Part shown: positions 1 through 11,958 of the stretch, piece by piece
Position numbering within the stretch: position 1 is the first letter of the stretch
How the letters are laid out: every line of letters starts with the position of its first letter
DNA from: Mastigias papua
Taxonomy: Eukaryota; Cnidaria; Scyphozoa; Rhizostomeae; Mastigiidae
Assembly (NCBI GenBank): GCA_964019165.1
Contig: OZ025272.1
Location: 11,395,031-11,459,030 of the forward strand
Direction of reading: 5' to 3'
DNA: 64,000 nt
Position numbers and translations under genes: made by a program
Notes under the pieces: generated by a model
Told to the model about the DNA's origin: nothing
What the model saw: the letters and a program-made list of their open reading frames with translations, nothing else
The model's database searches: none

Positions 1-3000
1 ATTCGAGTTGGATTCATTCTTAGACATTTGGCCTTTCCAGCCGTTTCGTTATTGGTTTCTATTTTGGCGTTACCTTATATATTTGCGAATGGTTTATTGC
101 CACTAGCAGGTAAATATATAATCTTATTATTTTTTGTATAAATGTCCGCATTTATTGGAGACGAGTTTGTTGAGGCAACAATATTTTTGTGACAGTGGTA
201 GTACCACTTTTTGCCTCAGGGACAGGAATATCACATCATTAAATTGGGGGATTGTTAAAGAGCTGTAGATACTCTCCTGCTTTTAATCCAGCAAGGATGG
301 GCAACGTACGGCCCGCGAAGGGAATTTTTATGGCCCCGAGAGTAGATAGCTCAATTCTTTGTCAACTTTTTTGTAGTCTAGAATAGTTTAGATTTATCAG
401 TTCCTGACCAATGGAAGTTTTGCTTAGTTCAGTGTACCATTGGCCCACTTCGCAAAAGGATATGACGGGTCTGGCCAAGTCTCCTAGAAGGTTGCCCACC
501 CCTGTCATAGATTCATGTAGCAAACCTGGGCATGACTAGATGACTTGGGCACGAGGAATGGTTCAAACTTTAAAGGATATTTGGGGAATTGGTTTCTAGA
601 ATTTTATTTAGCATATCTGTAAGCACCCTTAGAGATAAGTTGCTTTATTGTGCAATTGCTTTTGTTTGCTTAGAAAGGTTAGTGAAATGTTGCATTTGTC
701 ATTGCTCTTCCGCCGTATCTCTGTTTTATCGTTTGTTTTGGAAGGGACGCTCACGATTACCCATTTCGTCTTCTTATCATACCTAATGTGTTTTAGAGCC
801 AATTCATATCGGCTGCTGTTTTTGTCAATTATTTTCCACATCCTCAGTTACTTGATGGATGTACGCTGTTTTATGTTCCCACTAGATATTAAATAGTAAA
901 GCTGCCCACTCAACGTGCGTGCGTCAGACCATGAGAACAGTCACATGTTGTTCATAGCGATGTCTTTTGATATCCACCGCCATCCATTAGCATATGGTGA
1001 TTTAGAGTTTGTCCTACTCTTCAACAACACCTTATTTTTAGGTGATCGAATTCCGGTATATTGGGTTGTACTCTGTAGCAAGTAAATTTTATTTCCATAC
1101 CTCAAACCTGAGCTAATCGTTCTCTGCTAGAAATGTAGGCTGTGAAAGCTGGGTTTGAACTTATGTTTTAAGCTTGTCTGAAATTATGGACCTCTTATGA
1201 GTCGTTTATCTCGTTAAGTTTTTGACGATCGATGAACAAGGTTTAGTGCAGGCTTTCAAGCTAAAAGTAAAGGTGTTTGAAACGACAAGAAATAACTGCT
1301 TTAACTTCTGTTTTATACTTTTTTTGTCCCATTATCTCTATTATACTTTATACTGAGTTAGTCATTATCAGGTACCTAGAAAATGCTCTCGTTGCTATAA
1401 AGAATCTTGGAATATGGCCGCTCTTCAATATTTTGGATGCTAACTCTGCCTTTGGGCTGAATTTCTCTGCGAATTTCGCCCCAGTTTAAGCATACTTAGA
1501 AGTATGTCTGGGCTCTTTCTCGTTTGCGTAATACTCTATCAGTGATAAATAAGAGTTAATTGGCTGCAAATGTATATTTCTTTTTATGTTCATGTTTGAT
1601 TACTGGTTTCTGTATGATTTTATAATTAATATTCTTTCGATTATTTGTTGTTGCAGGTGATGATTAGTAACATGTTCATTTCTTTGTTATTACTGACATT
1701 AACAACCGTGCAACGTTTCCACTCGACTTAAATCCATAATCACATCTAAGTGTGAGCGTGGATTTAACTTGATTGGAAGCGTTGAAGTTCTGCCGGCGCC
1801 TTGTCAACCAGTATGCCCTCCTATATTTTAGCCGAGCAGATCTTTCGTTACTAGCATGAGCTCTTTTTCTGATATAGTTAACCGGTCAGAGTATGCGTTG
1901 CAATTGTGGTGATTACTGTATATGCCGTAGAATGAGAGCAAAAGTCTGAATAGGTTTTTTAGTTTTTGGTACCCTGTACACAGGGCAAAATTCTCATATA
2001 AGATTTTATTTCAGGCATATCAAGGGATGTCCAGTTCCTCGTTCATCGCAGAATATACCCGTTTATTCTGGTATTTTTCTTAATATTGGCTGCAGTCGGC
2101 TTCCAAGGACGACAGTTTAAGAATTTATATGAAAGAATCAAAAATGAGAAGTGAGTTTAGTTTACTGTTTTAATGGTTGATTTTTTCGCTAAAAAATTTG
2201 ATGGAAAGTAGTTTCGCATAGCTCGCTTGAATTACTCATTGAGGTAGTGGTGCTGATCTTTCTATTTTCTTTTGTTGACCTGGACTACATTGTTTCAGTA
2301 TGGTTGTAGACGAGGATGCTACATGTGGTAATGTTTACTGTGTTGCTTTTTGTTTATTGTTCATACCATAGACATAGCATGGACTGGTGCATATTTCCCC
2401 TCTAGCTCTCTGCATTACGGGAATGATTATAGGAGTTGGGTACATGGAACTAACGGGTCAGTCATTTATAACTCTGGGTACCGGGGCGGGTTAGAATTTA
2501 AAAAATGGTCAAAAGTTTCATACCCTTTCAATTTTTATCCAAAAGTTTTCATACCCCATTGGGTTTTCATACGTATAAATACAGTGATCAATAGACTTCT
2601 GCAATTCATTAAGTTGATTTTCTATAGTTTTTGTCTTTAAAGGATTTCATATTCCTCAAAAATTCTCCACAAAGTTTCATACCCCCCAAGTGTCCTTGGA
2701 AAAGTTTTCTTACCCTACCCAATTCTAGCCCGCCCCGGTACCCAGAGTTATAAATGACTGACCCCTAACTGAGCGTACTACAACCATCTCGCCATGCGTG
2801 CATAGTCATGCTGAATTAGGAATAGGCATATTTGCCATATGCGCTATTATTGAGTAGGAAATTGCGACACTTTAAATATTTAGTTCATACTTATTTGGGA
2901 TTGAATTCAATTTGTTAATGTTTGTAGCTGTGTACATCTATTGTAGCCAGTGCTAGAAAAGCTTGTTTATGTGGATGATTGTTTTACAGGGTACTGTACT

Positions 3001-3109
3001 GAACACCCGGTTATTGCCTTTTAGATATCTGGTCGGCCAGCGACTAGTCAACTATCACTATCCTTCAACGCAAGGCGATATATCAAGAGATATTAGTAGT
3101 GACTTGTAG
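1..3109 (+). CDS. MARCHF6: E3 ubiquitin ligase MARCHF6 (Doa10/TEB4), C-terminal three exons, 5' partial
   Basis: MARCHF6/Doa10 is a multi-spanning ER-membrane RING-CH ubiquitin ligase of ER-associated degradation; only its C-terminus lies here. Coding exons are 1-109 (open from the window edge, donor GT at 110), 2015-2150 (acceptor TTTATTTCAG, donor GTGAGT) and 3025-3109 (acceptor CCTTTTAG, stop TAG). Junction phases agree: G|GC gives Gly and AA|A gives Lys. The first exon encodes a hydrophobic segment (residues about 11-30). The second encodes HRRIYPFILVFFLILAAVGF, another membrane span, then RQFKNLYERIKNEK. The third encodes YLVGQRLVNY and a short hydrophilic tail. The run KNEK-YLVGQRLVNY matches, from memory, the conserved extreme C-terminus of animal MARCHF6, which makes identification strong. 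RING-CH and the other membrane spans lie left of the window. The intron 110-2014 shows nothing recognisable; the intron 2151-3024 carries a MITE. No AATAAA was noticed just after the stop. Confidence 0.88.
110..2014 (+). other. MARCHF6 intron
   Basis: AT-rich intron of about 1.9 kb between two confirmed coding exons. I see no conserved ORF, RNA gene or repeat in it. Short ORFs on both strands here look random. Confidence 0.75.
2455..2765. mobile_element. MITE with long terminal inverted repeats, in last intron of MARCHF6
   Basis: The first ~45 bases (starting GGGTCAGTCATTTATAAC, including a GGTACCGGGGCGGG block) recur inverted at 2722-2765 with few changes. The 311-bp element is flanked by a 5-bp direct repeat CTAAC (2450-2454 and 2766-2770), as expected for a target-site duplication. 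The interior repeats the phrase AAAGTTTCATACCC several times with variation. There is no transposase, so it is non-autonomous. The superfamily is not assigned. A 96-residue ORF crossing it is incidental. Confidence 0.8.
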
Positions 3110-5235
3110 TTAAAGATGCAGAGGTGAAATTGCTTAGTAATACGAAGGATCGCTTCCTCAATATCGTAGCATATATGAGCAGTTATGCATGTACAGTAAG
3201 TATGAGATAGAGAGAGTTGTGCTCTCTAGCAATTACCTTGTCCCCGAAGCAGCTATATTGAAGAATACTTAATCTTTTGTCATTTTACAACTAGTATAGC
3301 ACACTCTTTCAAGCGTGTGAGGGGACTGTCGTCCCAAAATAATTTTACTGAGAAATGAGTTTTTTGGACGTGTTTGGTAAACGTTTTCCTCGGAGTTTCG
3401 CCCCAGGCTCTGGTGGTCAAATGTCCGTCGCAGCTTTCAATCAAAAAAATACAATAGGCGTTTCTTTTCAGAATGCAATTGATTATAGGGGCAAATTTGA
3501 ATCATGGAGTGAGACGTTATAAGTTTTAACTACAACAGTAAAGGCTCAGGTGTTCTTCTAGTTTATTATTTCCATCTTGGATATTTGGGAATCACCAAGA
3601 TTAACGAATTTTTTTCCAATGCGGTGGAATTGCCTCTTTTTAGAAAGTAAAGTGAGATCTTTAGGAGAGCATTCTAAACATTCTTGAAGCACTACAATAT
3701 CTAGAACTACTTTCCCAGTGCTCTGCTCTAGATTTTTGCGGAATAATGTACCATGTAAGTACTTTTATTTTATAAATTAACTGCAATCTTATCAAATAGT
3801 ATCAAATCACAGACTCATATCAACTTTATGTTATATGTAATATAGGTCAGTTCATACCTTATTTGTGATCATGATGTTAGGGGTGAGGGGTTTGTCTGAG
3901 GTTTGTGGGTAAATGGTGCCACTATTTCTTTGAAGAATCGAATGACTTTAGGTGCAGTAGGACTTCTGTTGGTCGTATCATTTCTTTCTCGTAAAGAATT
4001 CTCTTTTGATAATGATCTGAATAGAAACGTGTGTGATTTTCATAGAGGCCACATTAATGCTTCAGCGGCTTGGCCTTTGTCATCGTCCATAACTTCAATT
4101 TATTAATTTCTTTCAAACCAGCAGGCAGTTTTTTATGGGATTGATACCTCTTTGTTTTCAAATGTGTTGTGTATTTGATATAGGGCATGGATTTGTTACT
4201 GCTCCGGAATCCCACATTTTTGCCTGTTTGGCAAATGGGAAGTGAAGCCAGAAGGTTATTGTATAAGGATAGAATACAACAGGCGTATCTATTGAAATAG
4301 TGCGACCAAACTGCAAGGCAATCCGTTTCGAAATAGACTGACTTTGGAGTTTCGACTTGTTGATGTACGAGTAGTACCGTTGTGACGCAATCCTCTGAAA
4401 TGAAGTTTTGCTTAACTGTGGACAGCATTGAGTTATTCCTGAATTATTGTAGTTTTTAAGAGACCCCCGGAACCTTATGAACTTTGTTAAATAGTCACAG
4501 TTTTCCTGTATTTGTCATGGAATGTGTTATGAATAGAGCTTGTATTTCCCTTCAGAAGACTCATATCTGCCTTGTTTGTCTCCTCTGATTTTTACACAAG
4601 ACAAGTTTTCACCTTAGTTAGTTCGTTTCTTAGCTAAATGTCTTCAGCTGTAGGGACCTTGTCGCTCTAACGAAATAGATGCCATGAAATAGAGCTATAT
4701 TACATATTCATCTTAAAAGACACTTTCTCTCCATCGTTAGAGTATTTTCTCGCTTTTTCCCATGCAGTCGCTACTCAGCCATACTTGCACTCAGCCTATT
4801 TTATGAAGATAGTTGTTCATATAGGTAGTGTATGTAGGCAGACAAATTGTGAAAGAAGTATTGATATGAGAACAAATGATTACACCATGCACAAATGATT
4901 GCACCGTGTACAAATGATTGCACTATGTTCCCATCCATCGTCAAATCACTGATACTGTCTACAAGTACGCACTTTCCTATAACCATCAGGGCTGTTTTCC
5001 ATGTTTTGATTTTCTTCTGTTCAAACAAAAGAGATTTCCCCATGGAGGATTATGGCGCCGTTTCCTGTACTAGATGAGAGGACTTGTCCCAAGGGGGGAC
5101 TTTATTTCTTGAAATCATAGTTGTCGCACGAAATCAATCCTCAGTTGACTGATGGAAGATAGCAAATACGTCTTGTTTTCGACTGTGTGGACACTTGTAT
5201 CTTGCTTGAGGACTCTGGTGTAAACAGCGAGAGAA
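3110..5235. other. Intergenic region (MARCHF6 3' UTR and spacer)
   Basis: Probably begins with the MARCHF6 3' UTR. A 124-codon minus-strand ORF (4054-4428) has no family features I recognise and no supporting splice or promoter context. No repeats or RNA genes seen. Confidence 0.5.
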
Positions 5236-5634
5236 ATGACTGCAAAGGCTGGAAAGAAAGCTGCTCCTGTTAAAGGCAAAAATGCGCCGAAGTTGCAGGA
5301 ATCTAAAGGCACAGTGCTGGAGTTGAAAAAGAAGAATGGTATACGAAAAAGGAAGGAAAGTTACAAAGCATACATTTATAAGGTATTGAAGCAGGTACAT
5401 CCAGATACAGGGATATCTGCAAAAGCAATGGGGATTATGGATTCTTTTGTTAACGACATCTTCGAGCGAATAGCAGCTGAGGCAAGCCGCCTTGCGCATT
5501 ACAATAAACGATCGACGATATCTTCAAGGGAGATACAAACGTCCATTCGACTTCTGCTGCCAGGGGAGTTAGCAAAGCACGCTGTGAGTGAGGGAACAAA
5601 AGCAGTGACAAAGTTCACGTCATCGTTAAGTTGA
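5236..5634 (+). CDS. Histone H2B variant, intronless
   Basis: Encodes 132 residues of core histone H2B, which pairs with H2A in the nucleosome. The histone fold is essentially canonical from about residue 41: [20 protein letters not shown], then [35 protein letters not shown] and [20 protein letters not shown]. The lysine matching the H2B ubiquitination site is kept (AVTK). Two parts are unusual. The N-terminal tail (residues 1-40) is not the usual repetitive Lys/Pro/Ala tail but includes [16 protein letters not shown]. The C-terminus reads FTSSLS instead of the usual YTSSK. The protein is slightly longer than the usual ~123-126 residues. It stands alone, with no H2A, H3, H4 or H1 nearby, and I see no histone 3' stem-loop directly after the stop. 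Both suggest a replacement or tissue-specific variant. The start is the first ATG in frame after an upstream stop. An intact retrocopy is the alternative. Confidence 0.9.
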   Translation: MTAKAGKKAAPVKGKNAPKLQESKGTVLELKKKNGIRKRKESYKAYIYKVLKQVHPDTGISAKAMGIMDSFVNDIFERIAAEASRLAHYNKRSTISSREIQTSIRLLLPGELAKHAVSEGTKAVTKFTSSLS

Positions 5635-7689
5635 TGGATATTTAAAAGCAACTCAGAGAGTCTCCTCTTTGTGATAGCTTTCCTGTTCAGTGAAGTTGGA
5701 AGAAAGAAGACTTTTGAAATTGTAAGATAAAGCAACCGTTGAGTATACGTAGCTTCTATGTACATTCTTATTAACTAATTTTATTTAAGTTAAACTTTTG
5801 CAATCGATGGAGGATATAATAATGAGTTAGTTTGATTTTATCTATCATTTAGAAATCATTTTTCTTGGGAAATTTCTGAGAATTTTTAGGGACAGCATTA
5901 TACTTCTGAGCTGATCAATTGGGGGTAGTAGTCGACTTGCTGCTCAGACTTTAGCTGGGATTTCCAGTAGATTGCATCGTGAGCTACCCATAGAAGCATG
6001 TGACTGGTGTATACGCCCGATTTGCTTTGTAGAACAGTTAGGTTCGTTGCCGATCTTTATCTAATTCTGTTTAGAAAAATACTGAACTTGACATTTGCAG
6101 ACGCGACAATGATAAGCTAGCAAAGTATGCAGTCCATCAGGCACATCTGAAATCTATGACCCGACAGACCTCTTTAGTTTTTAATGATGTTGGCCGTGGG
6201 ACTCACTTGGAGAAGTTTCTCCTTGAGGCCCCACCATAGTTGGAAGCGAGGAAAGGAAGTTTTAATGTTTTCGTTCAACAGACAGTAGCAAAATGCATTT
6301 CGAATGGTTGGTTTTCAATAAATACCTATGTATTTCTAAGTGATTATCTCGAGAAATGGAATTATATACAGACTAGTTTGTGCTAGCAAAGTTTGAAAGA
6401 GCTACTTTTCGGTACTTCAATAGACGTTGAGGTCAATAGGAGCCAGATGCACATCCTTCTGAAGGAAGATGAAATATGTACACCATCGAAATGCCTATAC
6501 CAGAGGACTGCAGCAATCAACTTAAGTATCAATAATGAGAAATACATTAATACATATGAATTATAGTAATATTTTATAATAATAATAATGAAAATAGTAA
6601 TATTTTAACAGGATAGAAGCTTCAGCAAATATAATTGCTGTTGTCATTGTCTGTCCTGCTTAAAAGAGATGAAATAAAATCCAAATTTTGCTATGTATGC
6701 TATCAATAATTATCACTTTAAAAAGTGCAATAATGAAACTTAAAAAGATTGGCGTATGAGAAATATGTCATTTTTAAAAACAACTCTAGCTTTTTCTTAA
6801 ACCGTAGATTGGGGGGTGGTGGTGGTCAATAGTTGGGAGAGTTAGAGGTAATATAATTTGAGTTAAAACTGTGTTCTATATGCACAGGGATTCAAGAGTA
6901 TTTGATCGAATGTCTGAAATCAAGTCGAGCGTTTTAGTGATTACTGCAGGAGGGCGACAATGATTAAGTAGATGATAGAGACGGAAATGTATTTGAACTT
7001 TTTGACCAGACTGACAGACAAACATTTTTTTAGTTGTGTTAGAAGATTGTTTTATTTTTGATAATTGTCTTAAATTTCCATAGTTTGGGAAGAGTATCAA
7101 TTGTTAGGAAGGATGGGCTTTTGAAGAAAAAATTATTGATTTGGAAAGTCATAATTAATTGAAATTGAGGAGATTTTTCCAAAAATCGGAGATTTACCCT
7201 CCCTTACAATTAGGCAGGGGAGAGTAGTTTCCATGTATAAATACTCCTTTGCCGCACATATTAAGTGTTGAATTTCGGCAAAATTACCAAGCATTTGTTG
7301 TTTCTAATTGTCTTGCTGTGTGCGTGCATTTTAAAATGACTTTGCAAAGCATCATATATATCGTTGTTTAAGATGTGCACCAGGACACATGCTCATTTAA
7401 AATTTGATCTGTCAGGTGACGACATTACAATCTTTGGTTTTCATACCAATTATTCTTATAGCACGCTCGTGAAGGACAGATATCTTTTTTCATTGACCGG
7501 TCGTTAGTTTCAGGCTTAAAATTCCACAATATGTTAACGACTGGTTACATATCAAGAGTATTTATATGATCCAATTTAGTGGCAGAATTTTTTCAAATCT
7601 TCAGAGGTGACATCGTTGTTATATCTACTGACTTTTTCAACTCCCCCCCCCCCCCCCATCACTTACGAAGATATCCACTCAGAAGTTAC
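5635..7689. other. Intergenic region
   Basis: AT-rich spacer between the H2B gene and a LINE. It contains a short (AAT)n/(ATA)n patch near 6540-6605 and a 15-base C run at 7643-7657 just before the LINE. No gene supported. Confidence 0.5.
7643..7657 (+). repeat. Poly(C) homopolymer, 15 bases
   Basis: Uninterrupted run of 15 C about 50 bases before the first recognisable LINE coding sequence. Its length is prone to sequencing error. Confidence 0.85.
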
Positions 7690-9720
7690 TCGTGCAATCT
7701 TAGACTATGGAGCAAAAAGCAAGTCAGGAAGTAATTGCAAATTTTTGGAAAACTGTTAAACCCATCTTTAATGATAAAGTTAAGGCATCAACGGCAATTT
7801 CCCTTGTTGAAAATGATGAAATTGTTGCAGATGATGCCAAAATAGCAGATATCTTCAATGAGTACTTTATTAAATTGCAAGAGAAATTGCAGTTGTTGAA
7901 GATCAGACTCTACTATCAGGTGCTAATGCAGTAGAAGACCCTATTGATAAAGCTATTGAGAAATATAAAAGCCATCCTAGCATTAAGCATATTTAACAAA
8001 ATTATATTGCAACCGAAAAATTAAACCTCAAGGAAGCCAGCATTGATGAAATAATTCATCAATTTGGAATGTTCAACAATAGCAAGGCATCGCCCATCGG
8101 TAGCATACCGGCGAAGATTATTAGAAGTAATTCAAACATCCTTACACCAATGTTGCATAGAGTTCTAAATGAGAATATAAGACAACATAGGTTTCCCGAG
8201 AAACTAAAAGAAGGTGACATCCCGCCCATACATAAGAAAGATAATACATCTTCAAAAAAGCACAGCAAGCCAATAAAACGTCTCTCAAGCATGTCAAAAA
8301 TCTATGAGAGAACATTAGAGAATCAAATGAAGTCTTTCGTAAGAAGCATTCTCCCCATTTCTCTGTGACTTTCGTAAAAATTATAGTGCTCAACATACAC
8401 GTCATAGATTCGTTGAATGTACAAAAAGAGCTGTAGATAATGGAGAAATTGTTGGTGCTGTGTTAATGGATCTCTCTAAGGCATTTGACTGTTAAAATCA
8501 CGCCTTTGAAAGAAGCGTTGACTCTACTCCATAGCTATTTAAATGAAAGAAAGCAGAGGGTGAAAGTAAATGGACCATTTAGCTCCTGGAGAACATCGAC
8601 CCAAGGTCTACCCCAGGGGTCCGTATTAGGACCCCTCCTGTTTAATATTTATATAAATGATCTACTTATCATTAGCTGTGACACTGATATATGCAATTAT
8701 GCAGACGATACGTCATATTCTGCTCACAACACTAGCAGGGCAAAAGTTATTGGAAAGTTAGAGAAGGCTGTCTGCAACAGTGCCATATGGTTTACTAATA
8801 ATTACATGAAATTAAATACAGATAAATGTCATCTGATGATCTTTGGCAAAAACGAAGATGAACTGCCTCTTAAGATTGGGAGCGATATGATAACTGAGAG
8901 TAAGGATGAAACACTTCTAGGGGTGATTATTGATAGAAAGCTTTCATTTAAATCACAGGTATGCACCCTATGCAAAAAGGCCAACCAGAAGTTGGATGCC
9001 TTATCTCGGATCTCTCGCTATATGGACAGTGGGAAGCTAAGACAAATCATGAGGACATTCTTATTATTTCAGTTCAGTTACTGTCCTCTACTCTGGATGA
9101 TTTTCTGACAGACAATTGGATAACAGAATCAACGTTCACGAATAGTCTCTGAGCATTTTATATAAGGATACATTGTCTGATTTCAATACTTTGCTGCAAA
9201 AAGATAGCTCAGTGACAATCCACGAATGGCATTTACAACTGCTAATGATAGAAATCTACAGAACAAATTCAGGCCTTAAACCATGTTGCATGAAAGCTAT
9301 TTTTCTACAGATAAGCACATCGTACAATGTAAGGGTGAATAACCGGCTGGATTTACTAAGAGTTAAGACAGGATCCTATGGCATACAGAGTGCAGCATTT
9401 CTAGGCATTTCCTTAGGGCATGCAGTGCCAAATGAAATTAAAAATTCTAGAAGCATATCTATATTCAAAAACTTTATTAAGTATCGGCAAGGGGAGGGAA
9501 AATGTCCTTGTAGATTGTGCAAACAATACTTGGCCCAAGTTGGCTTCTGTCTTACTCTTGGTATTTCCTTTTTTTCACTTGTTGCTCTTAGGAAACTTTT
9601 AATGTATTTTTACTATAGCACGAAAAAGTGGGAACATTCTTTTAGCATACTGAAAGCCTTTGTCATCCGACACTCGTCAGAGTATGAAACGTCGGATAAC
9701 GACCGAAAGGTGAACTGAAA
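7690..9720 (+). mobile_element. CR1/jockey-like non-LTR retrotransposon, 5'-truncated and decayed
   Basis: Fragments of one reverse transcriptase occur in order in different frames. 7707-7934 has the pre-RT linker (NFWKTVKPIFNDK, ADIFNEYF). 8069-8368 has the RT fingers (FPEKLKEGDIPPIHKKDN, SSMSKIYERTLENQM). 8485-9108 has the palm motifs GLPQGSVLGPLLFN and the catalytic YADD. 9173-9540 has the thumb/C-terminal region ending in a Cys cluster (CPCRLCKQYLAQVGF). Frame breaks near 7930 and 8368, and a small deletion near 8485 just after AFDC, leave no intact ORF. The apurinic-type endonuclease domain is absent, so the copy is 5'-truncated. Short direct repeats at the ends were not resolved. The C-terminal CPCRLC ending is typical of CR1-like elements I associate with cnidarians; the clade is an inference. 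Confidence 0.85.
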
Positions 9721-11817
9721 TATATAGCCAGATGCGGTCACACGTGATATGATTAATAATACGTCTATTTGGCCCTATTCACCATTGTTTACTTGAAGAG
9801 TCCAAGTGAGAAAACGAACCCTTTTTGTTTACACAAGACTGGGTTTGGAATCTTAATGTAAACTGATTCCAAAACACCTAAATGAAAGGACGATCTTGCT
9901 TGCCCAATGATCCGAAAATTGGGGTCTGTATATGTTTTGGCACGTTCTGGATTTGTAATAAGATGTTGCCCTTTGGCCGAGTCGCAAGTCATTTTAGGAT
10001 TATTGCTTTTGCACATACGAGGTGGCTGTTTTTGTTCCTGATGCTTGTGGGAACTTGTTGCTTTATTCTGCCGGCTAGTCTATGCGTAGTGCGTCCTACG
10101 TACCGAGCTTAACATTCTACATCCTACGTTCATAGTTGCATAGTCTTATAGTGACTCTGAGAGCAATGATTGAATATTGATATTTACAGGAACGTTTTTA
10201 GGTCTTCCAGTGTAAGTTTTGATATTTCGAAGTGAAAGCTTGTTGCCTCATTTTTATGGCATAAAAAGTTTTGTTAGTCCAACATTTCTCTTGAATTGTT
10301 TGGTGACCCTGTTGAATTCTTTCCGTCCTAGTCTGCCCCACATTCTATGACAGCTCCCTTATGCTTTCTCATTTTATCATTTATTAATTATAGCTCAAAG
10401 TTAAATGGTGTTTTCAATACATTAATGGCCGATCCTAGAAATCTTATTTCAAGAAATTCGAACACAATGCTTTTCCTACACTGGCGGTGTTGAGGGCGTG
10501 ACACCCATTTTGAAAAGGGATCAGTTGTAAATCGCTGTGAAATGATACGTTAGTCGGGAAGTATTTTTGTTGGTTTCACGCACATTTGCGATTTTTACTC
10601 AGTTGGCAAGCCAAATTAGGCACACACCTGCCCCAAAATTCTCTCAGGACAGTCCTGTCCTGGCAGTTTGTGTTTAAAGAAATATGATTTGCAGTGGCTT
10701 GAAGCGGATTAGAGCTTTTCTTTTAGCGAGGAATTGAAACTGTCCATCTTAAGATGGATTTCTCACCGCTCGCCCTGAAAATCCAAGCATGTTTGTTAGT
10801 TCATCTCTTTTAACGTTTCTGAGGATTTTCTCAAATCTTTTGCGAAAGATTACGATTTAGCAGTGATAGAAGCATGTGATATTTCCTGCCTTAGTCACAG
10901 TTGATGAATATTTAACGAAAGTAAAGATATATTCCATATGTCGTCTTAACTGACCCTGCTCTGATTGTGGGATACATTATCACGTTTATCTACGTTCCAA
11001 TGTGTAGATTTACTGCTCTCAAACGAAGAGAAATGACAATATTGTTGCAGTTCCGTGTTACACATTCAATCCCATCCATGCCCGTACCTACTGGCTAAAA
11101 GTTAAAAGCCTATAAACATATCATAATGTTTTCCATTTCTGATGCAGACAGCAAGTGGATCTTACAGAGTTACGCAATTTGATGACTAATTGAACACGTA
11201 ATACCTAAAAAATTTAGGCAGATATCCTTCAGTTATAGGGAGCATGCTCATCTTTGTCGTCAGCAACTTGTAGGTCCTACACCCCAAAACAAATCCCACC
11301 AACTGCCCTATTCGATGCGCACTAGACAGGTATGTAACCCCATAGAAACCCTAACATTTTAGTCTCTGAAAAAACATGACTAGATTTACTCTGTTCAAAG
11401 CAAGACTACCGGAAATTAAATGGACCGAACGCATAAAAATCTAACGAAGCCTTTGCGACAACTTCTGAGCTATAAATCAATTAATTGAAAGATATACGAA
11501 TGCGTTATGTGAGATTATATTGTCTTCGGGGTCTAACTGATGTTTTTCCTCAACGATTCACAAAAGCACGTGTTAGCCATTGTCATAACTCCAAACTTTC
11601 GAGAAGTGTCTTTGAACTAATTATTAATTAGCTTGATTTTCATTTAAAATGCAAGTAATTGTGCAGAGAGTTTCTGCCCTAGTTTTATTGAACGCCCGGT
11701 TTTGCCTTGTTCCACACTTCACCTGTCTTGTTTCTCATGGGAATAAACGGTACACCGTAGTCATGATCTTCAATCATGAAGCGGTCACCTGTTACAAAGA
11801 TAAGATATTCCAATTCC
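9721..11817. other. Intergenic region
   Basis: No coding region, RNA gene or clear repeat seen. Short ORFs (for example 9882-10,112 with a hydrophobic run) lack supporting context. Confidence 0.45.
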
Positions 11818-11825
11818 TATTTAAG
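11818..11825 (+). promoter_or_regulatory. Possible TATA-like box of secreted-peptide gene A
   Basis: TATTTAAG lies 141 bases before the ATG of gene A. It is a weak match, noted because exons B and C have TATA-like boxes 80-93 bases before their ATG. Confidence 0.25.
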
Positions 11826-11958
11826 CTGGGTGTCCTTTCTCTGTCTTCAAAAAAGCGCGATCTGGAGCTAAGCTAGTATTTGAGCTAAGCCTCCGTAGTT
11901 ACAAGACGGCTGATCTGTGCTGAAGTAAGATTAAAGGAGAGAATATTCACAAGTCAAG

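Noticed and set aside
4054..4428. 124-residue minus-strand ORF as a gene
   Set aside because: No recognisable domain, promoter or splice context; long enough to occur by chance in this much sequence.
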